From the NCBI GenBank assembly GCA_946480085.1, contig CAMLHZ010000011.1, positions 62,001 to 126,000 on the forward strand: a DNA stretch of 64,000 bases. Reading direction: 5' to 3'. Below, piece by piece: positions 9,102-17,877 of this stretch. Within the stretch, counting starts at the first letter, position 1. Each line of letters begins with the position of its first letter. Origin of the DNA: an uncultured Flavobacteriales bacterium (GTDB taxonomy: Bacteria > Bacteroidota > Bacteroidia > Flavobacteriales > Crocinitomicaceae). Position numbers and translations under genes: made by a program. The notes beneath the pieces are model-generated. The model did not search any database. It was not told the DNA's origin and was given only the letters and a program-made list of their open reading frames with translations.

Positions 9102-11441
9102 TTAGAAATTATAACTCATCCCTAAGCTTGGCATGATCGGGAATTGGAATACCTTTTCATTAGTTACTCTATTCACGTAGAAAATGTTATTTCTATCGTA
9201 AGCATTCGTAACACCTGCTACCGCTTCTAATTGACTTTTGTTTGCAAACATAAAACGTTTTTTCACTGTAACATCTAAACGATGGTAGTAAGGTAATCGC
9301 TTACTATTGAATTCACCCAAAACGTATTGAACTCCATTTGTGTTCGATGTGTTGTAATCTGTTGTAACTCCATCATCAAACGTTTCTTGCTGGTAGAAGC
9401 CTGTGTTTGGTGTGTACGGAAGTCCTGAACCTAAGTTCCAACGAACATTCAATTCCAAATCTTTCTTAGCTCCAAACAAGTATGAACCAACCAGGTTAAT
9501 GTTGTGTCTGCGGTCGAATACTGGGAAGTAGTTTTCAAATCCGTTCCAACGTTGTGAGTATCCGTAAGAGTAAACTCCCCATAAGAAGATTCTGTTATTG
9601 CTGTATTTCAATAATAAGTCAGCCCCATAAGTTTGTCCTGATTCAATAAGGAAATCCTTTTTCTGAATATCAGGCTTGTCAGAGAAGTCGGAGATATCGT
9701 CGTACAATTTGAATGTATTGATATTACTTAACTGTGGGAAGTACTTGTAGTAAGCTTCAATGTTCAATGTTAACGAATTCGATAAATCGTACTCTCCACC
9801 AAAAATAGCGTGGTAAGCAATTTGCAAACCGTTTTTAGGGTTTTTCACCTTTCCGTTTGAAGTAACAAATTCACCTTGTACATCTGCAGGAGCACTTAAT
9901 AAACCGTTGAATAAATTCACTACGTCTTTATCAGATGAAGCAGAAGTAAAGTTTTGTGTATATCGACCTCCTGATAATTTTAAGCGGAAACGATCTGTAG
10001 CATTGTATTTCACTCCAATTCTTGGTTCAACTGAAATACTACCCAAAGAAGCGTACGCCTGAACACGAAGTCCCGGTTGGATCACGAAACGTGGACTTAC
10101 ATATTTATAGGTAATGTAAGATCCAATTTCTGTACTGTTATTTGTTGCAGTGATTTTGGTTGCGTATTCGTTGAATGTCGTAAAGTCAGTTCCGAAAATG
10201 TTCAGGTTTAAACCGTAATCAATTCTACCTTCATTTTTCAGGTAGTATGTAAAGTCGAAACCTAAGTCAGAACCTTGAATTTTACTTGTACGTTCAAATG
10301 AACCGATCTCGCTAAATGTGGTTTGGAAACGAGATAAATTCAAGTGACCGTGAATAACTGTTGGTGAACCACTTGGAACCAAAGCGAAATTGAAACCAGC
10401 TCCACTTTGCTTAAAACCTAAGGTTGCAAGACCGAAATAATCTACGTTATCATCATTGTTGAATCCGAAAGCGGAGAATTTAGAACCCTGACCAGAAGCA
10501 AAAGTTACTTTTCCATATAAATCTGTAAACATGTATGGTAAACCTTTTCCATCGTTTACATTTCTATACAATGTTTTAGAGGTGAAATCAAGCAAAGATT
10601 GCTTTCCGGCAAAGATGAAACTTGATCCTCCGGGACCTTTTTGATTTTTTCTTAAAGGACCTTCAAGAACCAATTTTCCCAAGAAAGGAGAAACAGATAC
10701 TTTTCCGCCAATTTCTTTCTTGTTTCCGTCACGGTAAGTAATGTCCATAACAGAAGAGATCCTTCCTCCGTATTTTGCGTCGAAACCTCCGGTGTAAATA
10801 TCTACGTTCTGTACCAGTTCAGTTTCAAAAATGGAAAAGAATCCGATAGAGTGGAACGGATTGTAAACGGTCATTCCATCTAGTAAAACCTTGTTCTGAA
10901 TTGGTGTTCCACCCCGAACATATAACTGCCCTCCCTGGTCACCAGTAGTTACAACACCCGGAGTAACTGAGAATGCTGCAACAACATCATTTTCACCACC
11001 AACAGAAGGAATTCGTTCTAAACCTTTCTTATCTAATTTAATAACCGACATCAATACTTCGGTTGTTTTTTGACGCGTTTCACCAGAAATCTCAACCTCT
11101 TTCATGTCCTTACTATCAGGAGCTAACAGATCGATCCCAACCTCCGTAATTCCTTTTGGCTGCGTTACGATAATTTCTTTCTCATACAGTTTGAATTCTA
11201 CGTTAGAGATACGCAAAAGGTAAGTTCCCATTGGTACTTTGGCGATCGAAAACAAACCATCAACCGCTGTTGTTGCACCCAAAACTGCTTTGGATTTGTC
11301 GGTTGGAACTAAAAGTACTTTTTGAAACGGAACGGGCTCACCGTTTTCGTTATCTACAATGTATCCACGTATAATGTGCTCTTGTGAGAAACCAAAACTG
11401 GTTACAAAAAGGGAAAAAAGGAATAAGAGTTTAATTTTCAT
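9102..11441 (-). CDS. TonB-dependent receptor with N-terminal carboxypeptidase-regulatory-like domain
   Basis: A 779-aa outer-membrane receptor. After a signal peptide (LFLFSLFVTSFGFSQ) comes a CarboxypepD_reg-like/CNA-B domain (about 22-105: IIRGYIVDNENGEPVPFQKVLL), then a plug domain (about 125-240: RIPSVGGENDVVAAFSVTPG, GQLYVRGGTPIQNKVLLDGM) and a beta-barrel ending in the aromatic SLGMSYNF. It imports an unidentified ligand with energy from TonB-ExbBD. No SusD-like lipoprotein gene is adjacent, so glycan uptake by a SusCD pair is not supported. It stands alone with its own terminator. Confidence 0.93.
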   Translation of the reverse strand: MKIKLLFLFSLFVTSFGFSQEHIIRGYIVDNENGEPVPFQKVLLVPTDKSKAVLGATTAVDGLFSIAKVPMGTYLLRISNVEFKLYEKEIIVTQPKGITEVGIDLLAPDSKDMKEVEISGETRQKTTEVLMSVIKLDKKGLERIPSVGGENDVVAAFSVTPGVVTTGDQGGQLYVRGGTPIQNKVLLDGMTVYNPFHSIGFFSIFETELVQNVDIYTGGFDAKYGGRISSVMDITYRDGNKKEIGGKVSVSPFLGKLVLEGPLRKNQKGPGGSSFIFAGKQSLLDFTSKTLYRNVNDGKGLPYMFTDLYGKVTFASGQGSKFSAFGFNNDDNVDYFGLATLGFKQSGAGFNFALVPSGSPTVIHGHLNLSRFQTTFSEIGSFERTSKIQGSDLGFDFTYYLKNEGRIDYGLNLNIFGTDFTTFNEYATKITATNNSTEIGSYITYKYVSPRFVIQPGLRVQAYASLGSISVEPRIGVKYNATDRFRLKLSGGRYTQNFTSASSDKDVVNLFNGLLSAPADVQGEFVTSNGKVKNPKNGLQIAYHAIFGGEYDLSNSLTLNIEAYYKYFPQLSNINTFKLYDDISDFSDKPDIQKKDFLIESGQTYGADLLLKYSNNRIFLWGVYSYGYSQRWNGFENYFPVFDRRHNINLVGSYLFGAKKDLELNVRWNLGSGLPYTPNTGFYQQETFDDGVTTDYNTSNTNGVQYVLGEFNSKRLPYYHRLDVTVKKRFMFANKSQLEAVAGVTNAYDRNNIFYVNRVTNEKVFQFPIMPSLGMSYNF

Positions 11442-11557
11442 AAAGTATTACCAATGAAATAGTCAGCCACGAATTTAAGCTTTTAACTTCAGTTAACAAT
11501 TTAATAATCGACCTTTTGAATGAACTGTTGTTTTATTGATTGAATGGTTAAAGTGTG

Positions 11558-12367
11558 CTACTTTTCTGCCTTCAGGATGCCTTTTGCTTGATCCCAATAA
11601 GTGTCCATTTGCTCTAAGTTCATGTCGGACAGTGATTTACTGTCTTTTGAGACCAATTGTTCCATTAGCTTAAAACGTTCAATAAACTTGTTGTTTGCTT
11701 TGGTAAGTGCTGTGTCTGGATTCACATTAATGAATCGGGAATAGTTTACAAGTGCAAAAAGCAAATCACCAAATTCTTCCTCAATATGTACTGAATCATT
11801 GCTTGCTACGGCTTCTTCGAGTTCGGCAAATTCTTCCTGAACTTTTTCTTTGACTTGTTCTACGTTGTCCCAGTCAAATCCAATTCCACGCACTTTTTCC
11901 TGAATGCGCATTGATTTAACAAGAGCAGCAAGTCCATTTGGAACACCTTCCAGTACGCTTTTCTTTCCCTCTTTTAGTTTGAGTTTTTCCCAATTTTGTT
12001 TTACCTCTTCCTCGGTTTCGGCCACAGTCTCGCCGTAAATATGTGGATGTCTGAAAACCAGCTTGTCGCAAATGCTGTTCAGAACACTTTCTACGTTAAA
12101 CGCGTTTTGCTCTTCACCAATTTTACAGTAAAACACCATGTGAAGAAACAAATCACCAATTTCACCTTTCAGTGATTCCATATCTTCGGTTACTATTGCA
12201 TCGCCCAATTCATATGTTTCTTCAATGGTTAAATGGCGAAGCGATTCAAGGGTTTGCTTTTTATCCCAAGGACAATTCTCCCGTAGATCATCCATTATAT
12301 TGAGAAGTCGTTCAAATGCGACCAATCTATTGTCTTTGTTTTGAGGATCAATTCTTTTCTCTTCCAT
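11558..12367 (-). CDS. mazG: Nucleoside triphosphate pyrophosphohydrolase MazG
   Basis: Hydrolyses (d)NTPs to NMP and PPi, house-cleaning of nucleotides. The 269-aa protein has two MazG domains: N-terminal with CPWDKKQTLESLRHLTIEETYEL (first 11 residues: CPWDKKQTLES) and EIGDLFLHMVFY, and C-terminal with VQEEFAELEEA and EEFGDLLFALVNY, which carry the EExxE/ExxD metal-binding pattern. The ATG at 12367 was chosen: it lies 5 bases from a -7 box (TATTTTTG at 12379-12372 on this strand), which suggests a leaderless or nearly leaderless transcript. Confidence 0.96.
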   Translation of the reverse strand: MEEKRIDPQNKDNRLVAFERLLNIMDDLRENCPWDKKQTLESLRHLTIEETYELGDAIVTEDMESLKGEIGDLFLHMVFYCKIGEEQNAFNVESVLNSICDKLVFRHPHIYGETVAETEEEVKQNWEKLKLKEGKKSVLEGVPNGLAALVKSMRIQEKVRGIGFDWDNVEQVKEKVQEEFAELEEAVASNDSVHIEEEFGDLLFALVNYSRFINVNPDTALTKANNKFIERFKLMEQLVSKDSKSLSDMNLEQMDTYWDQAKGILKAEK

Positions 12368-12371
12368 AGAG

Positions 12372-12379
12372 CAAAAATA
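12372..12379 (-). promoter_or_regulatory. -7 promoter box of mazG
   Basis: TATTTTTG on the minus strand fits TAnnTTTG and ends 5 bases before the mazG ATG. It lies back to back with the box of the divergent gene at 12395-12402. Confidence 0.6.
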
Positions 12380-12394
12380 CAACGGATAAAGATG

Positions 12395-12402
12395 TAAATT
12401 TG
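12395..12402 (+). promoter_or_regulatory. -7 promoter box of the acyloxyacyl hydrolase operon
   Basis: TAAATTTG fits TAnnTTTG and ends 3 bases before the ATG at 12406, so the transcript should begin at or within a few bases of the start codon. Confidence 0.6.
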
Positions 12403-12405
12403 GGC

Positions 12406-13497
12406 ATGCTTAAATTTTGCTTGTTACTCTTATTGCCATTTTCTATTCAAGCTCAGGATTCTATCCGGAATGAATGGTGTCTTGGTTTTCGGCCTAAAAC
12501 AGGTTTTTTGGCGGCTCACCGCGGAACAATGGGACATTTACCTAAAGACCGAATTTTCTGTGGTGAGATTAGTCTTAGTAAGCGGTTGTATGGAAGTGGA
12601 TCCTGGAATGACGCTTATCGAAATCCCTTAGTTGGAATTACACTGTATGGATCTAACCTGGGTAATAAAGAAATTTTGGGTTACGGTTTTGGAGCATACT
12701 CTTATATCGAATTTCCCATGAAGGCAAATACCAATAACTATGTGTCCTGGAAAATGGGGTGTGGAATAGGTTATGTAAGCAAAGTTTTTGACCAGGAGTT
12801 AAACCCGAAAAACGATGCAACGAGTACACATATTAATGCGCTTATTTGTCTTGGAATAACTGGTAAATGGCGTATTGCTGATAACTATTCTTTATTGTAT
12901 GGTTTTGATCTTACCCATTTTTCGAACGGGTCTACAAGAATGCCAAATTTGGGATTGAATATTCCAACAATCTCTTTAGGCTTAGGTTATCACTGGAAAG
13001 GAAGTAATGAATTGAAGCTGGAGCAAAAGGAAGTGGAGAAAACACCGTTTTTCAGTAATTGGAAATGGACAAATGTTGGAATAATATCTACCAAACAATC
13101 CTTTCCGACTGGTGGGAGGAATTACCCTGTTTTTGCATTGAATAGTTTTGTTTGGAAACAGTTCAAACCTAAAGTGGGAATGGAAGTTGGTTTGGATTTT
13201 ATTTCGAAACAATCTTTAATGAATTACCGAGATTACATTCCGAAGACACAATGGACCATTTTTCAGGTTGGAGCGTACTCATCGTTTATTTTGCCACTCG
13301 ATCGATTAAAATTTGTTCTGGGAATGGGCGTTTATCTGAAAGATCGTTATGACATGGATGATGAACTTTACCATAGAGTAGGAATGAGGTATCAGTTCGA
13401 TAATGGACTATTGATTAATCTGGTGCTTAAAACACATTGGGCAAAAGCCGATTACGTGGAGTATGGAGTAGGTTACACACTTAATTATAAGAAATGA
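12406..13497 (+). CDS. Acyloxyacyl hydrolase family (PagL-like) outer-membrane protein
   Basis: Related to lipid A 3-O-deacylase PagL, a barrel enzyme that trims an acyl chain from lipid A in the outer membrane. The 363-aa protein has a signal peptide (FCLLLLLPFSIQAQ), then the family barrel with alternating Gly/aromatic strands. The expected catalytic His-Ser is visible in DLTHFSNGSTRMPNLGLN, followed by the typical GLGYHW strand. The C-terminal 150 residues add a second set of strands and make it longer than PagL. The ATG at 12406 is preceded directly by a -7 box. It overlaps the next gene by 4 nt (ATGA), so the pair forms an operon. Confidence 0.82.
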   Translation: MLKFCLLLLLPFSIQAQDSIRNEWCLGFRPKTGFLAAHRGTMGHLPKDRIFCGEISLSKRLYGSGSWNDAYRNPLVGITLYGSNLGNKEILGYGFGAYSYIEFPMKANTNNYVSWKMGCGIGYVSKVFDQELNPKNDATSTHINALICLGITGKWRIADNYSLLYGFDLTHFSNGSTRMPNLGLNIPTISLGLGYHWKGSNELKLEQKEVEKTPFFSNWKWTNVGIISTKQSFPTGGRNYPVFALNSFVWKQFKPKVGMEVGLDFISKQSLMNYRDYIPKTQWTIFQVGAYSSFILPLDRLKFVLGMGVYLKDRYDMDDELYHRVGMRYQFDNGLLINLVLKTHWAKADYVEYGVGYTLNYKK

Positions 13498-14240
13498 GAA
13501 ATTTAGTTTCAATTCTGGTAGTTTTTGTATTGGTTTCTGCTTGTAAAAAAGCCGAGGATCGTTCCTGCTGGAAATTTTGGGGAGATGAGAAAACAATAGA
13601 GATTCCTATCGATGCAGATTTCGATAAACTGTTTTTGAATGCACATTTGGAATATGAGTTGGTTCAGGATTCTACAGATAAGTTGGTGATTATTGGAGGT
13701 GAGAATGTGATTAAGAAGGTAGAGTGGAGTATCTCCGACGACAAAACCCTGACGATTTCGAATAAGAATAAGTGCCATTTTTTGCGTAACGAGCGTAAAG
13801 TGATCAAGGTTGAAATACATTATACAAACGTTTATAATATTCATTTTGAAGGAACGGAACCACTAAAAACGCGTGGAACATTGAATACCAATTATTTTGT
13901 GCTGTTCATTAGAGATGGAGCTGGACCGGTTACGATGGATTTGAACTGCATTTCAGTTGTAGCAGATATTTCTCACGGATGGGGAAATTATGTTTTAACC
14001 GGAAATACTGATCATGCATTTATAGGAGCTAGAAGCAATGGTTATGGTGATGCGCTTGGTTTGAACGTAAATCAATCGATTTATGTATCCCACGAAACCA
14101 GTGGTACATTGAAGGTTAATTGCGGTACTTTGCCTCTTGATGGTTATCTGAAAGGAAATGGAAACATTCTTTACAAGGGAACTCCAAGTTCTGTGAATAT
14201 TTTAGATACAGGTGGTGGAGAAGTAAGGAAGATTGATTGA
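13494..14240 (+). CDS. DUF2807 (head-GIN domain) lipoprotein
   Basis: A 248-aa protein. A lipoprotein signal (VVFVLVSAC, Cys about 17) is followed by a right-handed beta-solenoid-type GIN domain: short repeats such as FDKLFLNAHLEYELVQ and VNQSIYVSHETSGTLKVN are characteristic of DUF2807. Function of the family is unknown; the domain is usually exported. It shares the ATGA overlap with the PagL-like gene, suggesting a joint envelope role. It is followed by a strong terminator at 14254. Confidence 0.8.
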   Translation: MRNLVSILVVFVLVSACKKAEDRSCWKFWGDEKTIEIPIDADFDKLFLNAHLEYELVQDSTDKLVIIGGENVIKKVEWSISDDKTLTISNKNKCHFLRNERKVIKVEIHYTNVYNIHFEGTEPLKTRGTLNTNYFVLFIRDGAGPVTMDLNCISVVADISHGWGNYVLTGNTDHAFIGARSNGYGDALGLNVNQSIYVSHETSGTLKVNCGTLPLDGYLKGNGNILYKGTPSSVNILDTGGGEVRKID

Positions 14241-14253
14241 ATATTGATTGATA

Positions 14254-14298
14254 AAAAAATCCCGGCGACTGAGGCTACTCGAAGTCCCGGGATTTTTT
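14254..14298. terminator. Strong terminator with dispersed repeat in its loop
   Basis: AAAAAATCCCGG (14254-14265) and CCGGGATTTTTT (14287-14298) form a perfect 12-bp stem; the loop reads CGACTGAGGCTACTCGAAGT, a variant of the dispersed repeat. It separates convergent genes and can work in both directions. Confidence 0.85.
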
Positions 14299-14330
14299 AG
14301 TTCTATTATTCGCTTCCGAATAGTGCTGAG

Positions 14331-14344
14331 TCCGCCGCGGCGGA
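14331..14344. repeat. GC-rich perfect palindrome TCCGCCGCGGCGGA
   Basis: A 14-bp perfect palindrome, all but two bases G or C, in otherwise AT-rich DNA, 6 bases beyond the stop of the gene at 14350. It may form a hairpin in the 3' end of that transcript; its role is unknown. Confidence 0.5.
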
Positions 14345-14349
14345 AAGTA

Positions 14350-15012
14350 TTATTTTCCTCGTTTCAATTGCATCAATACTTTGAATGCTTTATCTACGTG
14401 ATCTTGTTTTACAACAATGGTAAACTCGTTTGCTGTAGAAACAACTTCAATGATATTTAAACCTTCCCAAGCCAGGTGCTTCAGGATGTAGTAGTAAACT
14501 CCATAAACTTCTGAATTAACCGTTGGTAACTTTACAGTTACTGAAGCTAGATCTGTAGTATGAGATTTTAAACGTTCGTTAATCAACAAATTGTTGATTT
14601 TTGAAGAAATATTTTGAGAACAAATAATCGTTGTTTCTGTTACCCCTCTACAAATTGTATAGAAAACATCTGAATCAGTGTTTACTAAGGTTACCAGATC
14701 AGCTTGTTTTAAGCGCAGTGATTCAGTGTTTTCGAAAGTATAATCTTCAAGATTTGAGCGTACAAGGAAATCACCAAGTTCACCAATGATATTTGTGATT
14801 TTAAGGTTTAATCTGTGGTAAAGTCCGGGAGACATGCGCTTGATAGCCATTACAATAGCTCCCTCTTTTACTTCTTTGCCAAGTATTTCTTCAATTTCAG
14901 GTTTGATTTTTCGTGCTAGTGAAGAGATGTTGATTAGATCGTCTGTCATTGCTTCTCGCAAGAATGGACTTCTACCAATTATTTCTTCTGTGATTTTTCC
15001 AATAGATAACAT
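14350..15012 (-). CDS. ACT-like regulatory domain protein (aspartate kinase-like C-terminus)
   Basis: A 220-aa cytoplasmic protein. The C-terminal half resembles ACT amino-acid-binding domains of aspartate kinases (LASVTVKLPTVNSEVYGVYYYILKHLAW is the core; the first 16 residues suffice to recognise the pattern, with GLNIIEVVSTANEFTIVV as the second part). The N-terminal helical part (MLSIGKITEEIIGRSPFL) lacks any kinase domain. It is likely a stand-alone regulator rather than an enzyme. No HTH or catalytic motif is seen. The next gene upstream in the same direction (cmk) starts only after a 158-nt spacer, so a separate promoter is likely. Confidence 0.7.
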   Translation of the reverse strand: MLSIGKITEEIIGRSPFLREAMTDDLINISSLARKIKPEIEEILGKEVKEGAIVMAIKRMSPGLYHRLNLKITNIIGELGDFLVRSNLEDYTFENTESLRLKQADLVTLVNTDSDVFYTICRGVTETTIICSQNISSKINNLLINERLKSHTTDLASVTVKLPTVNSEVYGVYYYILKHLAWEGLNIIEVVSTANEFTIVVKQDHVDKAFKVLMQLKRGK

Positions 15013-15170
15013 ATGTTTTTACAAATTTCCGAGTGTGTAAAATTACACATTATAGTTAGCATTCAGGACAAGAAATGTTGTATAAAAGTACATTGATGAA
15101 TATTTCTAACGATTCAATGAACAATGTTCACAGTCTCATGAAGATTTACAACAAAAATGTGATATGTCAA

Positions 15171-15866
15171 CTAAACGTGGCTTGGTGCCAGCTGTTTAAT
15201 CAGAGATTTGATCATTTCAAGTTGATCAGTAACACTCAATTCGCTGTTATCAATTACGATGGCGTCATGAGCCTGAGTGAGTGGACTTTCGGCCCTGGTG
15301 GTGTCGATGTGATCACGGTGAAGAAGATTTTGCTGAACTTCTGCTCTGCTCACTTTATCACCCTTATTTATCAATTCACGATATCTGCGTTCTGTTCTTA
15401 CTTCAGGAGAAGCAGTCAGGAAAATTTTTAGCTCAGCATGCGGGAAAACTACTGTGCCAATATCGCGTCCGTCCATAATTACACCACCTTTCAATCCCAT
15501 AGCCTGTTGCTGAGCAACCAGTTTTTGACGAACTTCCTTAATCGCAGCTACTTCACTAACCCATGAAGACAATTCGATTCCTCTTAGGTATTCGGTAATG
15601 TCTTCAGAGTTTAAGAATAATGGATGTGATTCATCCTGATTTCTTGGTCCAAAACTAATATGAATGTTATCTAAGTTTTGAATGAGCAGCTCTTTGTTTA
15701 GAGCTCCATTTTTGATGATCTCATTTCTAAGGGCGAAATGTGTCACTCCCCGATACATTGCTCCAGAATCAATAAAAATATAATGCAGGTCGTGTGCAAG
15801 CGCTTTGGCAAGCGTGCTTTTTCCACAAGAGGAATATCCGTCAATTGCTATTGTTATCTTCTTCAT
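15171..15866 (-). CDS. cmk: Cytidylate kinase
   Basis: Phosphorylates CMP and dCMP with ATP. The 231-aa protein has normal length, with P-loop GYSSCGKSTLAKAL at residues 8-21, the NMP-binding region SGAMYRGVTHFAL, GRDIGTVVFPHAELKIFLTA (17 residues of the D-I-G-T-V core), and the Arg-rich lid TERRYREL. The ATG at 15866 was chosen because it starts right before the P-loop strand (MKKITIAIDG). In other Bacteroidota cmk is often found near porQ, as here (porQ starts 1 kb upstream). Confidence 0.96.
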   Translation of the reverse strand: MKKITIAIDGYSSCGKSTLAKALAHDLHYIFIDSGAMYRGVTHFALRNEIIKNGALNKELLIQNLDNIHISFGPRNQDESHPLFLNSEDITEYLRGIELSSWVSEVAAIKEVRQKLVAQQQAMGLKGGVIMDGRDIGTVVFPHAELKIFLTASPEVRTERRYRELINKGDKVSRAEVQQNLLHRDHIDTTRAESPLTQAHDAIVIDNSELSVTDQLEMIKSLIKQLAPSHV

Positions 15867-15939
15867 ATTGAGCCTAACGAAGTTACGGTATTTTTTTTTG
15901 TTATCGCAGGGGCGAAACATCTTTCACCTTTACAGAACA

Positions 15940-15970
15940 AAAAAAAGGGACCCTTACGGATCCCTCTTTT
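15940..15970 (-). terminator. Intrinsic terminator of the barrel protein gene at 15989
   Basis: Read on the minus strand: A-rich stretch, stem GGGA...TCCC extended by A/U pairs, then eight U residues, 19 bases after the stop. Confidence 0.7.
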
Positions 15971-15988
15971 ATAATCTTTAGCAGATTC

Positions 15989-16672
15989 TTAGAATCTCCA
16001 TCCAAGACGGAACATAGAAATTGCATTGTTAGCAATAGTTCCTACTTTGTGCTCAGAGTTTGTTTTTCCAGATACAGTTGTACCACCTGAAGTTACAGAG
16101 TACTCACCTTCTTTATCTGTCCAAGAAGACCATCCCCAACCTAATTCAAATCCTAGGTAGAAGTTCTCAGCAAAATAATAATCTGTACCAGCCAACAAGT
16201 TAACACCAACCATTGAAGATGGAGTTGTAACTTCGTAGCTATCACCAGCTGCGTAGTTGTTACCACCGTCTACATCAGATCCAGTGTCAACGCTTTTAGA
16301 ACCACCGAACATGATGTCTAAACCTACGTATGGAGATAATTTATCAGTTCCTGTGAAGTGGTACTCAGCTCCTAATCCAAGACCCCAAGATCCAGTTTTA
16401 GACTCATAAGTTCCTGTTCCTCCAGAGAAATCAGGGTTTTCGTAAGCGATGTCTGAAGTACTAGTGTTGTTGATTGCCAAAGACAAACGAACAGCGATGT
16501 TATCAGCAACGAAATAACGAGCGCGTACAGATGGAGCATTGAAGCTAAATGTAGAAGCATTATAACCCAACTGACCTTCGATAGAGATAGGTGCGTCAGC
16601 AGCAGCAGGTTTTTGAGCCATAGCTACAGTAGACAAAACTACTCCACCAACAAGTAAACTTAACTTTTTCAT
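15989..16672 (-). CDS. Outer-membrane beta-barrel protein
   Basis: A 227-aa porin-like protein (outer-membrane beta-barrel domain family). A signal peptide (LSLLVGGVVLSTVAMAQ) is followed by amphipathic strands with alternating Gly/aromatic residues (GLGLGAEYHFTG, YLGFELGWGWSSW) and the barrel ends in Phe (MFRLGWRF), as required for BAM recognition. Ligand unknown. It has a near-consensus promoter (TTG-N19-TACTTTCG) and its own terminator, suggesting strong independent expression. Confidence 0.9.
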   Translation of the reverse strand: MKKLSLLVGGVVLSTVAMAQKPAAADAPISIEGQLGYNASTFSFNAPSVRARYFVADNIAVRLSLAINNTSTSDIAYENPDFSGGTGTYESKTGSWGLGLGAEYHFTGTDKLSPYVGLDIMFGGSKSVDTGSDVDGGNNYAAGDSYEVTTPSSMVGVNLLAGTDYYFAENFYLGFELGWGWSSWTDKEGEYSVTSGGTTVSGKTNSEHKVGTIANNAISMFRLGWRF

Positions 16673-16695
16673 ATTTTAAAATATATTGGTTGGAG

Positions 16696-16725
16696 CGAAA
16701 GTACAGAAAACTTTTATTCATGCAA
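16696..16725 (-). promoter_or_regulatory. Promoter of the beta-barrel gene at 15989-16672
   Basis: On the minus strand TTG (16725-16723), exactly 19 bases, then TACTTTCG (16703-16696). This is the Bacteroidota -33/-7 arrangement with one deviation from TAnnTTTG, about 24 bases before the ATG. Confidence 0.65.
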
Positions 16726-16810
16726 CTCCTTTTTTTTAACAAATTATCGTTAATAAAGTGTTATTTCCTTCATTTGTCAGGGAATGAGACGGTTCTGAGT
16801 GATTGGTTTC

Positions 16811-17860
16811 TTAGTTTCCGGAACTGGTATTCTTGCCGATTGGCATCGAAAAAGTGATTCCGTGCTGTGATCCTGCTGCTGAATAAATCATCCAGCCGTA
16901 TTCAAAAGAAAAGCGTTTCAGGTGAAATGCAGTTCCGAATGAAAAGCCTGCTAAGCCAGGTCTGTTTGCAACTCTCATTTCCAGTCGGCGTTGAATGTCT
17001 ACTCCTACACGGAAGTATACCTTCTTACCAATATTGATTTCTGTTTGAATCAAAGCGTGTCGTGCTGCCTTCTCAAAAAAGTTGGCTTTCTTTACTTTAA
17101 TAGTGTCACCAGTAAGTGCGTCTATCTTGTCTTTAGCATTCGGATCGACATAACTTAAATCCCATTGCTGTAAATGTTGTGCTGTTAATGAGAATCTAAA
17201 AGGAGCGTGTGAGAGTTTTTTCGAAACTCCTAATTGAACATCTAAAGGTAGTGGCGCTCTTTCTGAAGTATATCCTTTCCATTGAATGCCTAGATTTTTG
17301 ACAACACCAGAAACAACGAATTCTTTTTCCTCATTAAAGTATTGTCCGCCTATGTCGATCGAGTTCCCAAAAGAATAATAGCTGTCTAATTGCGAGTAGA
17401 TTAAATTCAGGGTTGCGCCAACTGACATTCGTTCATTGATTAAACGAGATGCGCTTGCTCCCAAAACGTAATCTCCCGTACTGAAATTTCCAAGGTCATT
17501 TCCTGCTAAATCAGTTCGTTTCATTGATCCGTAAGAAATATATCTGAAATGTGCTGCACCAACTGTTTTTCCGAATGTTCTTGCATATGCTAAAGATCCG
17601 GCATTGATTCCACCGGCTCTCAGGTTCTCACTTAAGGAACCGCGATTACTCATTTTAAGGTTTAATGATGCCGGATTGCTGAATGCAAGATTAACATCAT
17701 TGTCTCTGCTATTAATAATGTTACCCGACATTCCAAGCTGACGTGCAGAGTAAAATGAATTCAACACCTGATAAGTTGTTGTTCCGCCTGTTTGCCCGAC
17801 AGAAACAGTGCTTAATAATAAGGTAGAAGCAAAAAATAAATTCTTTAGCATGAAATCCAT
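16811..17860 (-). CDS. porQ: Type IX secretion system protein PorQ
   Basis: An outer-membrane barrel protein required for T9SS function, where it works with PorU/PorV/PorZ in the attachment complex. The 349-aa protein has a signal peptide (LFFASTLLLSTVSVGQ) and the PorQ opening YQVLNSFYSARQLGMSGN, the conserved DVNLAFSNPASLN, and repeated barrel strands ending with GITFSMPIG. An alternative ATG three codons in (17851) is possible. Together with the four T9SS cargo proteins in this window it shows the system is in use. It lies 17 bases from the phosphoesterase gene upstream, so both may be one transcript. Confidence 0.9.
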   Translation of the reverse strand: MDFMLKNLFFASTLLLSTVSVGQTGGTTTYQVLNSFYSARQLGMSGNIINSRDNDVNLAFSNPASLNLKMSNRGSLSENLRAGGINAGSLAYARTFGKTVGAAHFRYISYGSMKRTDLAGNDLGNFSTGDYVLGASASRLINERMSVGATLNLIYSQLDSYYSFGNSIDIGGQYFNEEKEFVVSGVVKNLGIQWKGYTSERAPLPLDVQLGVSKKLSHAPFRFSLTAQHLQQWDLSYVDPNAKDKIDALTGDTIKVKKANFFEKAARHALIQTEINIGKKVYFRVGVDIQRRLEMRVANRPGLAGFSFGTAFHLKRFSFEYGWMIYSAAGSQHGITFSMPIGKNTSSGN

Positions 17861-17877
17861 AACGTGAAATTACTCCT

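Noticed and set aside
9102..11441. SusC-type glycan uptake locus
   Set aside because: No SusD-like lipoprotein or glycoside hydrolase is adjacent; the receptor stands alone.
11558..12367. Toxin-antitoxin role for MazG
   Set aside because: The protein is a full two-domain house-cleaning pyrophosphohydrolase with no MazE/MazF genes nearby.
15075..15431. 118-codon plus-strand open frame overlapping cmk
   Set aside because: Mostly antisense to cmk, which is certain; the translation has no recognisable pattern.
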